DNA from: Pseudomonas sp. B21-015
Lineage (GTDB): Bacteria > Pseudomonadota > Gammaproteobacteria > Pseudomonadales > Pseudomonadaceae
NCBI RefSeq assembly: GCF_024749285.1
Contig: NZ_CP087196.1
Location: forward strand, 496,001-560,000
Length of the DNA stretch: 64,000 bases
Reading direction: 5' to 3'
Positions 9,735 to 22,806 of this stretch are shown here, in pieces. Every line of letters begins with the position of its first letter. The first letter of the stretch is position 1. The position numbers and the translations under genes were made by a program. Below the pieces are notes generated by a model. That model searched no databases and had not been told where the DNA came from. It saw only the letters and a list, made by a program, of their open reading frames with translations.

Positions 9735-9824
9735 TGTGGGAGGGGACTTGCTCGCGAAAGCGGTAGGTCAGACGACATTAATGTTGAATGATAAACCGCC
9801 TTCGCGAGCAAGCCCGCTCCCACA
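9735..9824. repeat. REP pair, class I
   Basis: Inverted class I units sit in the ahcY-metF gap, inside the presumed operon, where they could form an RNA hairpin affecting relative expression. Confidence 0.9.
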
Positions 9825-9847
9825 GGGAGAGCAGGCGGCAGGACCGA

Positions 9848-11407
<1,560 letters not shown>

Positions 11408-11577
11408 TTACCGTTTTGAAACGGGGGCGATTATAGCGGGCTATGCTGATCTTCCAAAGCCTTTCTGTTGGTCAATGTCTGAACGGTAATCGAGACCATA
11501 GTCGATGCTTAATAGAGCCCTGGTCCGGGCTCTGCCATGATGGCCGGCATCAATCGGCAAGACGGTCAGGAGTGAAT

Positions 11578-12036
11578 ATGAATTTCCACACCCGAAAATG
11601 GGTTAAACCCGAAGACCTCAACCCCAACGGCACGTTGTTCGGTGGCAGTCTGTTGCGCTGGATCGACGAAGAAGCGGCGATCTACGCCATCGTCCAGCTG
11701 GGTAATCAGCGCGTGGTCACCAAGTACATTTCCGAAATCAACTTTGTCAGCGCTTCGCGCCAGGGCGACATTATCGAGTTGGGCATCACCGCCACCGAGT
11801 TCGGTCGTACCTCGATCACCCTGACCTGCGAAGTGCGCAACAAGATCACCCGCAAGAGCATCCTGACGGTGGAGAAGATGGTTTTCGTGAATCTGGGCGA
11901 AGACGGACTGCCCACGCCGCATGGCCGGACCGAGATCAGGTACGTCAAAGACCAGTTCAAGGATGACGTCATCGCGGGTGAAATCGGCGGTGCGGCCTTC
12001 GCGAGCAAGCCCGCTCCCACATTTGATCCTCAGTGA
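11578..12036 (+). CDS. acyl-CoA thioesterase, YciA-type hotdog fold
   Basis: A 152-residue single-hotdog thioesterase. The start is ATG 11578 behind TCAGGAG; an in-frame upstream extension has no homology. Signatures are HTRKWVKPEDLNPNGTLFGG, LLRWIDEEAAIYA and FVSASRQGDIIELG. It should hydrolyse short to medium acyl-CoAs in the cytoplasm. The final residues, reading AFASKPAPTF, are encoded by a class I REP unit that overlaps the gene end, so the natural C terminus has been replaced or extended by repeat sequence. It is divergent from ahcY. Confidence 0.88.
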   Translation: MNFHTRKWVKPEDLNPNGTLFGGSLLRWIDEEAAIYAIVQLGNQRVVTKYISEINFVSASRQGDIIELGITATEFGRTSITLTCEVRNKITRKSILTVEKMVFVNLGEDGLPTPHGRTEIRYVKDQFKDDVIAGEIGGAAFASKPAPTFDPQ

Positions 12037-12095
12037 ACACAGACTTTGTGCACGACAGAGATCCAGTGTGGGAGCGGGCTTGCTCGCTAAAGCGG
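11995..12095. repeat. REP pair, class I, left unit inside a CDS
   Basis: The left unit (GCCTTCGCGAGCAAGCCCGC...) is read as the C terminus of the thioesterase; the inverted unit lies downstream at about 12066-12095. Confidence 0.85.
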
Positions 12096-12137
12096 TCTAT
12101 CGGTCAGCGATGATTTAACGGACCACTGAACAGCTCC

Positions 12138-12177
12138 GAACCTGGCGTGTCGTAATTAAACGACACGCCACCGGTTC
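12138..12177 (+). promoter_or_regulatory. 40-base hairpin before the FNT channel start codon
   Basis: TGGCGTGTCG (12143-12152) and CGACACGCCA (12161-12170) are perfect 10-bp arms around TAATTAAA, extended by GAACC/GGTTC. It ends 10 bases before the ATG and abuts the only Shine-Dalgarno-like CAGG. It may be an operator, or a hairpin that hides the ribosome site. Confidence 0.55.
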
Positions 12178-12186
12178 AGGTGCTTT

Positions 12187-13074
12187 ATGGACACGCCCCA
12201 AGACGGCAAGACCCCTGACCTCTCGGCGCAAGAACAGCGCGAGGTCGACAAGAGCCAGCCGCCGCGCGCGGCGGTGCTGCATGAAATCATTCGCACCCAA
12301 GGCGATCAGGAACTCGAGCGTAGCGTTGCGGCGCTGTGGTGGTCGGCCCTGGCTGCCGGCCTGACCATGGGTTTGTCGCTGATGGGCATGGGGCTGCTCA
12401 ATTCGCGTCTGCCGGACGGCGAAGGCTTCAAGGTGATCGCCAGCTTCGGTTACTGCGCAGGTTTTCTCGCGGTGATACTCGCCCGTCAGCAACTTTTCAC
12501 CGAGAACACCCTGACCGCTGTGCTGCCGATCATGAGCAAACCTACGCTGGGTAATTTCGGTCGACTGTTACGGCTGTGGACGGTGGTTTTGGCAGGCAAC
12601 CTCTGCGGCACCTTGCTGGTGGCGTATGTGATGCTGCACCTGCCGATTTTCGACACCAAGACCGATCTGGCTTTCCTCGACATCGGGCGCAAGGTCATGG
12701 AGAACGACGCCAGCAAAATGTTCGCCAAAGGCATCATCTCGGGCTGGATGATCGCCACGATGGTCTGGATGATCCCGTCGATGGAGAGCGCCAAGATGTG
12801 GATCATCATCCTCATCACCTATTTCATGGCGCTGGGCGATTTCACCCACATCGTGGTCGGATCGGTGGAGGTCTCGTACCTGGTGTTTGCCGGCGAGTTG
12901 CCGTGGAAGGACTTCTGGCTGGTGTTCGCAGGTCCCACGCTGGTGGGGAATATCATCGGTGGCAGTTGTATCTTCGCGCTGATCAGCCACGCGCAGATTC
13001 GCAGTGAAAGCGGACCGCCGAAGACATCTGCGCAGCGGGCTCGGGAGCCCGAACCGCAGAAGATCAAAAAATGA
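12187..13074 (+). CDS. formate/nitrite transporter (FNT) family membrane protein, YfdC-like
   Basis: A 295-residue integral membrane protein. A charged N-terminal segment of about 45 residues is followed by six hydrophobic helices; segments such as AAGLTMGLSLMGMGLL, QQLFTENTLTAVLPIM and AGNLCGTLLVAYV match FNT channels that carry small monovalent anions. The long N terminus and overall pattern resemble the YfdC branch, whose substrate is not settled. It starts at ATG 12187, very close to a strong palindrome. It stands alone between two REP pairs, with no formate or nitrite enzyme nearby. Confidence 0.82.
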   Translation: MDTPQDGKTPDLSAQEQREVDKSQPPRAAVLHEIIRTQGDQELERSVAALWWSALAAGLTMGLSLMGMGLLNSRLPDGEGFKVIASFGYCAGFLAVILARQQLFTENTLTAVLPIMSKPTLGNFGRLLRLWTVVLAGNLCGTLLVAYVMLHLPIFDTKTDLAFLDIGRKVMENDASKMFAKGIISGWMIATMVWMIPSMESAKMWIIILITYFMALGDFTHIVVGSVEVSYLVFAGELPWKDFWLVFAGPTLVGNIIGGSCIFALISHAQIRSESGPPKTSAQRAREPEPQKIKK

Positions 13075-13105
13075 AGGGTAAAGTGCCTGATGCCGGTGCG
13101 AAACC

Positions 13106-13192
13106 TGTGGGAGCGGCCTTGCTCGCGAAGGCGGTGTGTCAGGCGACATCAATCTTGACTGTGCCACCGTCTTCGCGAGCAAGCCCGCCCAC
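13106..13192. repeat. REP pair, class I, degenerate right end
   Basis: Inverted class I units lie downstream of the FNT gene; the right unit ends in GCCCGCCCACC instead of GCTCCCACA. Confidence 0.85.
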
Positions 13193-13211
13193 CTGTATTG
13201 CGCCTTGGCTT

Positions 13212-14381
13212 TTACCCGGACACATTGACTGCGGCGGCACTGCGACGTTGCAGGTAGATGAAGAACAGCGCCGTCAGCACCGTCAACCCGCTGACCAGTG
13301 CGCCGGTCCACGGCAAGTCCGCCAGATCTGCGCCACTGGCCACAACCAACCCGCCAATCCACGCCCCGGCTGCGTTGCCGAGATTGAATGCGCTTTGATT
13401 CAACGTCGACCCGAGGTTAGGCGCCTCATGGGCCTGATCGATGATCAGCAATTGCAGGATCGGGCACAGCGCGAACGCGAAGATGCCCCACAACACCAGC
13501 GTGACCGCCGCCGGTATCACCGAATGGCTGGTCTGGCTGAAGGCCGCCAGCACCACGGCCACGGCCAACGTCATCCCTACCAGTGAAGGCAGCAAACGAC
13601 TGTCCGCCAATCGACCGCCAAGCATGCTGCCCGCGGTCAAGCCGACGCCGAACAACAGCAACATGATGGTCACGCCATGGGGGCTGACGCCGGTAATGTC
13701 TTGCAGGATCGGTGCAATGTAAGTGAACACGCTGAACAGGCTGGTCGACGCCAGTACGCTCATGCCCAGCGCCAGTAGCACGTTGAGCTTGCCCAGCACT
13801 TTGAACTCGCTGGCCAGGTTGGCCTTGTCCATGGGGATTTCCTTCGGCAGCCAGACCCACTGCGCAATAGCCGCAATCACGCCAATCACCGACACCGCCC
13901 AGAAGGTCGAGCGCCAGCCGGCGTATTGCCCCAGTGCGGTGCCCAATGGCACGCCCAGCACGTTGGCCAAGGTCAGGCCGGTGAACATCATGGCAATCGC
14001 CTGGGCTCGTTTGTTCGGCGCCACCAGGCTGGCAGCGACCACTGAGCCGATGCCGAAGAACGCTCCATGGCACAAAGCGGTAATCACCCGTGCGGCCATC
14101 AACGTGGCGTAGTTCGGCGCCAGGGCGCAGAGGATGTTGCCGAGAATGAACATCAACGTCATGCCCAACAACGTGGCTTTGCGCGGCATGTTGGCGGTGC
14201 CGACCGCGAGGATCGGCGCACCGAACACCACGCCCAGGGCGTAACCGGTGATGAGCAGGCCGGCATGAGGAATGCTTACGGCGAGGTCGCGGGCGACATC
14301 GGGCAGCAAGCCCATGATGACGAATTCAGTGGTGCCGATGCCGAAGGCGGCAACGGCCAGTGCAAGCAAGGCGAGTGGCAT
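13212..14381 (-). CDS. MFS transporter, DHA1/AraJ-like efflux family
   Basis: A 389-residue 12-helix transporter. The start is taken at ATG 14381 (MPLALLALAVAAFGIGTTEFVIMGLLPDVA), the typical N terminus of AraJ/YdhP-type arabinose or drug efflux proteins; the open frame runs further upstream without homology. GTANMPRKATLLG is the loop 2-3 signature, and TGLTLANVLGVPLGTALGQ the helix-5 antiporter motif. It probably exports a sugar or small toxic compound by proton antiport; the substrate is unknown. It is divergent from the EamA gene. Confidence 0.88.
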   Translation of the reverse strand: MPLALLALAVAAFGIGTTEFVIMGLLPDVARDLAVSIPHAGLLITGYALGVVFGAPILAVGTANMPRKATLLGMTLMFILGNILCALAPNYATLMAARVITALCHGAFFGIGSVVAASLVAPNKRAQAIAMMFTGLTLANVLGVPLGTALGQYAGWRSTFWAVSVIGVIAAIAQWVWLPKEIPMDKANLASEFKVLGKLNVLLALGMSVLASTSLFSVFTYIAPILQDITGVSPHGVTIMLLLFGVGLTAGSMLGGRLADSRLLPSLVGMTLAVAVVLAAFSQTSHSVIPAAVTLVLWGIFAFALCPILQLLIIDQAHEAPNLGSTLNQSAFNLGNAAGAWIGGLVVASGADLADLPWTGALVSGLTVLTALFFIYLQRRSAAAVNVSG

Positions 14382-14573
14382 GCGCAAGGTCTCTGTCGGT
14401 AGTCTTGACGCTTTGATCAGGCATACGCAGGCCGACAACCGTTCTCGGTGAGAGCGGGCAGTGGCAGGAATTATTGGAATTAATCTGTGCGCAACTGAGT
14501 GCGGCGTGGTCGCTTGCAGTATAAACAGCTGCGGACATATGGCGAATCAATTCTGTGCCTTACCCCCCCCCCG

Positions 14574-14645
14574 GTAGGAGCTGCCGAAGGCTGCGATATT
14601 TTGCTTTTGGAGGATCAAAAGATCGCAGCCTTCGGCAGCTCCTAC
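14574..14645. repeat. REP pair, class II
   Basis: GTAGGAGCTGCCGAAGGCTG and its inverted copy run to within about 30 bases of the EamA start codon. They are preceded by a run of ten C residues (14563-14572). Confidence 0.88.
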
Positions 14646-14675
14646 GGGGGAGGTGGGCAAAACAAGGAGTGTGCT

Positions 14676-15509
14676 GTGCTTGCGACGGTTCTGGTGTTGG
14701 TGGCGGCGCTGTTACACGCGGCGTGGAATACCCTGATCAAATTCAGCGCGGAGCGGCTGTTGGTGGTGGCCTGCATGGACAGCGTGGCGCTGCTGTTTGT
14801 CGCCCTGATGCTGCCCTTCGTAGCGTTGCCACCACTGCAGATGTGGCCTTGGATTCTCGCGTCGGCGGCATTCGAGTTGCTCTATCGCTACCTGCTGATC
14901 CAGGCTTATCGGGTCGGCGATCTTGGTTTGGTCTATCCGTTGATGCGTGGTTTGTCGCCGCTGGTGGTGCTGGCACTAACGCTGATCTTCGCCGGGGAAG
15001 TGCTGACGTCTCAGCAGATATTCGGCATTTTGCTGATCCCGTTCGGCATGTTGTGCCTGCTCTGGCAGGGCGGTGGCGGGGTACGCCTGCCGTGGTCGAT
15101 GCTGCCGGTGGTGGCGTTGATCGGGTTGTGCATCGGCTGCTACACCTTCATCGATGGCCAGGCCTTGCGGCGCTGGTCCCATCCGCTGGACTACCTGGTT
15201 TGGGTCACCGTGCTCAGCGCCTGGCCATTTCCGTTGTTGGCGCTGGTGCGCAAGCGGCCGGCGTTCATGCTGTTCTGGCGCGAGCAGTGGCGGCTGGGGT
15301 TGGCGGTCGGGTTCTGCGTGTTGTTCAGCTACGCTCTGGTGCTGTGGGCCATGCAGCTCGGCTCGATTGCCGAAGCGGCGGCGCTGCGCGAGATCAGTGT
15401 GATTCTGGTGGTGCTGTTCGGCATGCGTTACCTCAAAGAACCTTTTGGCAGACCGCGGCTCCTGGCCTGTGGGTTGGTGCTGATCGGCATGTTGGTGATG
15501 AAGTATTAG
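14676..15509 (+). CDS. EamA/DMT-superfamily permease
   Basis: A 277-residue transporter with about ten hydrophobic helices. The start is the GTG at 14676, six bases after AAGGAG; earlier in-frame codons run through a repeat. Typical features are the opening LLHAAWNTLIKFSA, YRYLLIQAYRVGDLGLVYPLMRGLSPL, and, in the second half, GSIAEAAALREISVILVVLFG with YLKEPFG. Members export metabolites or amino-acid-like compounds, but the substrate cannot be inferred. A MAPEG gene follows 50 bases later and may be cotranscribed. Confidence 0.87.
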   Translation: MLATVLVLVAALLHAAWNTLIKFSAERLLVVACMDSVALLFVALMLPFVALPPLQMWPWILASAAFELLYRYLLIQAYRVGDLGLVYPLMRGLSPLVVLALTLIFAGEVLTSQQIFGILLIPFGMLCLLWQGGGGVRLPWSMLPVVALIGLCIGCYTFIDGQALRRWSHPLDYLVWVTVLSAWPFPLLALVRKRPAFMLFWREQWRLGLAVGFCVLFSYALVLWAMQLGSIAEAAALREISVILVVLFGMRYLKEPFGRPRLLACGLVLIGMLVMKY

Positions 15510-15559
15510 TCGCCCTGATGGGGCTCGATTCTCTATAACTTGGAAGAAGGGACTGCGTT

Positions 15560-15946
15560 ATGACGGTTGCTCTGTGGTGCATTTTGATTGCGATCTTCCT
15601 GCCGTATCTATGCACAGGCGTCGCCAAGTTCAGCGGTGGCAAGTTTGGGCTGAAGCAGAATCACGACCCACGGGCGTTTCTGGATTCGCTTGAGGGCGTG
15701 GCCAGGCGTGCGCATTCGGCGCAATTGAACAGCTTCGAAGTGACCCCGGCGTTTGCGGCAGCGGTGATCGTCGCGCATCTGGCCGGCAATGCCGAACTGG
15801 TAACGATCAATGTGCTGTCGGTGTTGTTTATCACCAGTCGGCTGCTCTACATCATTTGCTATCTGGCGGACTGGGCGATTCTGCGGTCGCTGGTGTGGGC
15901 GGTTGGCATGGGGCTGATCGTCAGTTTCTTTGTTGTGTCGGTCTGA
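15560..15946 (+). CDS. MAPEG-family membrane protein
   Basis: A 128-residue protein with four predicted transmembrane helices. It has the MAPEG pattern: the N-terminal helix LWCILIAIFLPYLCTG, the polar NHDPRAFLDSLEGVARRAHSAQLNSFE loop that holds glutathione in enzymatic members, and paired C-terminal helices. Eukaryotic relatives are microsomal glutathione transferases; the function of the bacterial forms is mostly unknown. It is preceded by GAAGGGA and follows the EamA permease closely on the same strand. Confidence 0.85.
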   Translation: MTVALWCILIAIFLPYLCTGVAKFSGGKFGLKQNHDPRAFLDSLEGVARRAHSAQLNSFEVTPAFAAAVIVAHLAGNAELVTINVLSVLFITSRLLYIICYLADWAILRSLVWAVGMGLIVSFFVVSV

Positions 15947-15973
15947 CTACTACTTCGGTGTTTTTACCGACCT

Positions 15974-16040
15974 CATCGCGGACAAGCCCGTTCCCACAGG
16001 TTATGCGCAATCCCTGTGGGAGCGGGCTTGCCCGCGATTG
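15974..16040. repeat. REP pair, class I
   Basis: Two class I units in tail-to-tail order lie between the convergent MAPEG and mltA genes. Confidence 0.88.
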
Positions 16041-16062
16041 CTATCTATCAGTCGCCGCAAAT

Positions 16063-17247
16063 TCAAGGGCTGGCTTTAACCGCGTCGGCAACTTGAGGTA
16101 CTTGTGGCAACGCTGCCCCTTTAGGCCAAAGCATCCAGATCTGCCCCTGCTGTTTCATGTCGCCGGCCAATTGCCCGGCCGCCTCGCCCGTGCCCCAGAA
16201 CAGATCCGCGCGGACCTCGCCGGCAATCGCGCCGCCAGTATCTTGAGCCGCCACCGGACGCACCAGTGTGCTGCCGTCCGGGCGCGTGGTCGATAACCAC
16301 AACAGGCTGCCGAGCGGGATCACCTTGCGGTCCACCGCCGCGCTATAACCTGCGGTCAATGGCACGTTCAGCGAGCCGCGCGGCCCTTCGTTGCTGTCTG
16401 GGTTGCGATTGAAGAACACGTAGCTGGGGTTGCTGCCGAGCAGTTCGGGAATGCGCGTCGGATTCGCCTTGGCCCAGTTATCGATGGCACTCATTGTTAC
16501 GTCTTCTTTCTTCAACTCTCCCTGATCCACCAGCCAGCGGCCGATGGGTCGATAGGGGTGGCCGTTCTGGTCGGCATAACCGATGCGCAATTGACGGCCA
16601 TCGTCGAGCTGGATACGCCCTGAGCCCTGGATTTGCAGAAACTGCAGGTTCATCGGGTCGGTCAGCCAGGCAATCACCGGCGCTTTCACGCCTTTGGTTT
16701 CAATGGTTGCCGCATCGTCATAAGGTTTGAGCACGCGACCTTCGAGCCGTCCGCGCAGGCGTTTGCCTTTGAGCTCCGGGTAGATACTGTCCAGGGAAAC
16801 GATGATCATGTCCTCGGGCACGCCGTACACCGGGATGTTGGCTTCCTCGGTTTGAGTCAGGCTGCCGGGATACACCGGTTCGTAGTAACCGGTGATCAAC
16901 CCGTTGGGATTGTCATTGGCGGCACGCAGACTGTAGACGTCGAGGTTCTGTTTGAGAAAACCGCGGATGTCACTGGCGGTTGTCGGCACGTTGGCGGAAG
17001 CCGCGCAGGTGCTGCCCCAGACCGGGTCGGCCTTGAGTCGGGTGCAGGCGCTGCGCCATGAGTCGAAACCGGCGACGAGGTCGTTGTCGGACACTGCCGG
17101 AAGCGCTTCCCAGGTGGCGCTGGAGTAGGTCGCCAGTGCGTGGGTTTTCGGTTTGCTGCTGTCGCCACCGGTGCAACCCGCAAGCACGGCCACCATCGGA
17201 AGGGTCCAGGCCAGGTTGTGACGCCATGCCTTGAAACGGCTGTTCAT
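16063..17247 (-). CDS. mltA: membrane-bound lytic murein transglycosylase A
   Basis: A 394-residue outer-membrane lipoprotein that cleaves peptidoglycan to 1,6-anhydromuropeptides. It starts at ATG 17247 (MNSRFKAWRHNL); the signal ends in the lipobox LAGC. The MltA barrel shows GLITGYYEPVYPGS and LQIQGSGRIQLDDG, and the C-terminal 3D domain shows AAQDTGGAIAGEVRADLFWGTG with the catalytic and conserved Asp residues. The length is normal for the family. A longer upstream frame is non-conserved. It is convergent with the MAPEG gene. Confidence 0.95.
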   Translation of the reverse strand: MNSRFKAWRHNLAWTLPMVAVLAGCTGGDSSKPKTHALATYSSATWEALPAVSDNDLVAGFDSWRSACTRLKADPVWGSTCAASANVPTTASDIRGFLKQNLDVYSLRAANDNPNGLITGYYEPVYPGSLTQTEEANIPVYGVPEDMIIVSLDSIYPELKGKRLRGRLEGRVLKPYDDAATIETKGVKAPVIAWLTDPMNLQFLQIQGSGRIQLDDGRQLRIGYADQNGHPYRPIGRWLVDQGELKKEDVTMSAIDNWAKANPTRIPELLGSNPSYVFFNRNPDSNEGPRGSLNVPLTAGYSAAVDRKVIPLGSLLWLSTTRPDGSTLVRPVAAQDTGGAIAGEVRADLFWGTGEAAGQLAGDMKQQGQIWMLWPKGAALPQVPQVADAVKASP

Positions 17248-17375
17248 GGAGTAATTCCTTTGCTGGTTGCCTGAGTGCTCCATGCGCTCAAACAACCCGC
17301 ATTGATAATAGGGCTATTGGTCTTTGCCGGTGACGCGAGGATACTGGCGGCCGTTACCAGTGACCTGAAGCCACC

Positions 17376-17825
17376 ATGACTCTTAAAAGACTTTCTGTTG
17401 TATTGCTGGCCTGCCTGACCTTGTCCGCCTGCGGTGGTGTCGACCCGAATTCGCCGCTGGGTCAGCGCAAGGCGATCTTCAAGCAGATGCTCAAGACCGG
17501 CGAAGACCTGGGCGGCATGTTGCGTGGGCGTATTCCGTTCGATGGCCCGAAATTCGCTGACGGCGCTGTGAAACTCGACACGTTGTCCCGTGAGCCGTGG
17601 AAGCATTTTCCGCAAGTGCGCGAAGATGCTCACACCAGCGCCAAGGACGATGTCTGGCAGAAGCAGGCCCGCTTCCAGGAAATGGCCCGCACCCTTGAAG
17701 GCGCCACCGGTGAATTGGTGATTGCCAGCAAGATTCAGCCCTACAAGGCCAGCAATCTGGGGCCGGCGGTACAGAAGGTCGAAGATGCTTGTAGTGCTTG
17801 CCATAAAGAGTTTCGGGATCATTGA
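17376..17825 (+). CDS. cytochrome c'-type lipoprotein
   Basis: A 149-residue protein with a lipoprotein signal (VVLLACLTLSAC) and one haem c site, CSACH, ten residues from the C terminus, as in the four-helix cytochromes c'. RKAIFKQMLKTGEDLGGMLRG is the first helix and holds a possible haem-facing Met/Leu. Cytochromes c' bind NO and CO and may protect against nitrosative stress; the lipid anchor would place this one in an envelope membrane. It is divergent from mltA. Confidence 0.85.
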   Translation: MTLKRLSVVLLACLTLSACGGVDPNSPLGQRKAIFKQMLKTGEDLGGMLRGRIPFDGPKFADGAVKLDTLSREPWKHFPQVREDAHTSAKDDVWQKQARFQEMARTLEGATGELVIASKIQPYKASNLGPAVQKVEDACSACHKEFRDH

Positions 17826-17847
17826 TTTGCGGCGCTCTGGCTAACGT

Positions 17848-17913
17848 CTTCGCGAGCAAGCCCGCTCCCACAGGAAATCACCGCACATGTGGGAGCGGGC
17901 TTGCTCGCGAAGG
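17848..17913. repeat. REP pair, class I
   Basis: Two class I units in inverted order lie between the convergent cytochrome c' and DUF1090 genes. Confidence 0.9.
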
Positions 17914-17955
17914 CTGCCCGGAGCACGACAAAAATCCTTGATCGTTTACCTCTGC

Positions 17956-18351
17956 TTACTTATCCAACTCATCCAGCGCTTCCTGCAATTCCTTGCGCGA
18001 TTGAGCCAGTTTGTCTTTGCGCTTGTCGATTTTCTCGGCGTCGCCTTTTTTCATCGCCTTGTCGAGATCGGCCTGACGCCTGCTGACTTCGTGCTTGGCG
18101 TCGAGCACCTTGTTTTCCCGTTCCTTCTTCAGGGAGGCGTCGGTGCAATGGGCGGTGACTTCGCTCAGAGCGGTTTCCAGGCCAGCCTGTTGATCGGCGT
18201 TACCGCGGGACTTGGCCAGTTCGATCTGGTTGATGATGCCTTGTTTTTTGGCGGCGCAACCGGTCAGGCCAGGGGCCTCTTCGGTGGCCATCAATGGAGC
18301 GGCCATCACGCTGCACAGGGCCAGCAAGGCGAGCGGTGAAAGAAGTTTCAT
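17956..18351 (-). CDS. DUF1090 periplasmic coiled-coil protein
   Basis: A 131-residue protein with a signal peptide (MKLLSPLALLALCSVMAAPLMA). The mature part is highly charged and helical (ENKVLDAKHEVSRRQADLDKA, KIDKRKDKLAQSRKELQEAL), with two cysteines (TGCAAKK, AHCTDAS) that could form a disulphide. This matches DUF1090/YqjC, a periplasmic family of unknown function. It starts at ATG 18351 with GGAGC upstream. It lies downstream of ligB on the same strand. Confidence 0.82.
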   Translation of the reverse strand: MKLLSPLALLALCSVMAAPLMATEEAPGLTGCAAKKQGIINQIELAKSRGNADQQAGLETALSEVTAHCTDASLKKERENKVLDAKHEVSRRQADLDKAMKKGDAEKIDKRKDKLAQSRKELQEALDELDK

Positions 18352-18442
18352 AAAAGCTCCAGGTGAAAAAGTCGATGTAGCAATGGGCTGTTTGAGCGCA
18401 TCGGTACCTTTGGGTTCCCGGGCCAGCGGGCATCGCCGGCTG

Positions 18443-21519
<3,077 letters not shown>

Positions 21520-21537
21520 CTCGATTGTTTCCTGAAT

Positions 21538-22533
21538 TTACCGATGGTGAGTGTCGCCAGCCGGTCGCTGAAAGTGGCGGACCTGAATCTGGAAACCATT
21601 ACGTAAACCTACATAGAGGCTTTCCCCGGGAACGAGTCCCGCAGCGGTGGCCCAACGGGCCAGATCGTCCTGTTCAAACCCCAACCAGAGATCACCGCAG
21701 GCCTCCCTGGCCCAACTCTGGTTGTGGCTACATAACTCTGTCACTAACAGGCTACCGCCTGGTTGCAGCAAGTCGGCCATGTGCTTGAGCGCTTCGGCCG
21801 GCGCGGCAAAATGGTGCAGCACCATGTTCAGTACAACGCAATCGGCCTGAAGGCTCACACCGTTCAATGCATCGGCCAATTGCAGGCTGACGTTAGCCAG
21901 CGTTTCACGTTCGCAGACCTGGCGGGCCAGTTCGAGCATCGCCGGGCTATTGTCCAGTGCTGTGACTTGGGTAAACCGACGCGCCAACTCTGGCAGAAAA
22001 GCGCCATCGCCGGGGCCCACTTCGATGGCCGTGGCGCCGGGTCCGAAACTCAACTTGTCGAGCAGTGCCACCACGCTTTCGCGGTATTGCGGCAGGCCGG
22101 CGATCAAGTCTTGCTGGGCGCGAAATTTCTCCGCGACCCGTGAGAAAAAGTCCTGGCTGGCCGCAGCCCGTTGCCCGTGGACCTGACCGATCCGCGACTG
22201 AACGTCAGTCGGCAGGGTCAGGTTGTCCACTTCTTCCAGCAGTGCGGCATGTAGCTTGCCGCCCGGCAAGTCGGTGTGGGGCAGGGCGCGACGGTAGAAA
22301 ATCGCATTGCCTTCACGGCGGGTCGCCACCAGATCGGCCTGGGCCAATACCTTGAGGTGATGACTCATGCCGGACTGGCCGATGCCGAAGATCTGCGCCA
22401 GTTCCAGTACGCCGAACGAGTCGTTGGCCAGCGCGCGCAATACATTCAGCCGCAGAGGATCGCCGCCGGCCTTGCACAGGGCCGCCAGCTCATCGCAATC
22501 GTCATGTTGAATGGAAGGCACGCGTAAATTCAT
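21538..22533 (-). CDS. sahR: ArsR-family regulator fused to a methyltransferase domain, SahR-like
   Basis: A 331-residue two-domain protein. Residues 20-100 form an ArsR winged helix (DPLRLNVLRALANDSFGVLELAQIFGIGQSGMSHHLKVLAQADLVATRREGN in several parts); residues 150-320 form a class I methyltransferase fold with the SAM motif AIEVGPGDGAFLPEL and VVLNMVLHHFA. Operon position directly before metK and the domain order fit SahR, described as an SAH-sensing repressor of the methionine cycle in Proteobacteria; that name is from memory of the family. A 30-bp perfect palindrome lies 38 bases upstream. It could instead be an active methyltransferase. Confidence 0.72.
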   Translation of the reverse strand: MNLRVPSIQHDDCDELAALCKAGGDPLRLNVLRALANDSFGVLELAQIFGIGQSGMSHHLKVLAQADLVATRREGNAIFYRRALPHTDLPGGKLHAALLEEVDNLTLPTDVQSRIGQVHGQRAAASQDFFSRVAEKFRAQQDLIAGLPQYRESVVALLDKLSFGPGATAIEVGPGDGAFLPELARRFTQVTALDNSPAMLELARQVCERETLANVSLQLADALNGVSLQADCVVLNMVLHHFAAPAEALKHMADLLQPGGSLLVTELCSHNQSWAREACGDLWLGFEQDDLARWATAAGLVPGESLYVGLRNGFQIQVRHFQRPAGDTHHR

Positions 22534-22571
22534 AAGGCCAGCAGTCTAGTGACGCTCAGAAATCATCGCAA

Positions 22572-22601
22572 GAGCAATATCAAAAAGTTTTGATATTGCT
22601 C
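22572..22601. promoter_or_regulatory. 30-bp perfect palindrome, probable ArsR-type operator
   Basis: GAGCAATATCAAAA and its exact reverse complement are separated by AG. The inner part is a 12-2-12 inverted repeat, the classical operator geometry of ArsR/SmtB proteins, and it stands directly upstream of an ArsR-type gene. Autoregulation of the sahR-metK operon is the likely role; the divergent tkt promoter might also be affected. Confidence 0.75.
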
Positions 22602-22806
22602 GATAGATGGCACTTCTTAACGTTAGGTTCAGTCAACAAACGAGCAGCGGAAAGGTTTCATCAGCCGAATACGTCGTTATGCATGGGAAAAACGCCTTCA
22701 GATGACTATCTGTCATTGCCCCGAGGCGGGTGGGTGAGGGAAAATGCTCGCCTTTTTTCCGTTTCGTTTTATTCACTCTCAATTCAGAACCCGCAGGAGA
22801 TCAGCG

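Noticed and set aside
14563..14572. Run of ten C residues as a phase-variation tract
   Set aside because: It lies more than 100 bases from the EamA start, outside a credible promoter spacer or coding frame, next to a REP; it could be slippage but no regulatory role is visible.
22692..22706. ATGAC-N5-GTCAT inverted repeat upstream of tkt
   Set aside because: Arms are short and no second copy or matching regulator is present; compatible with chance.
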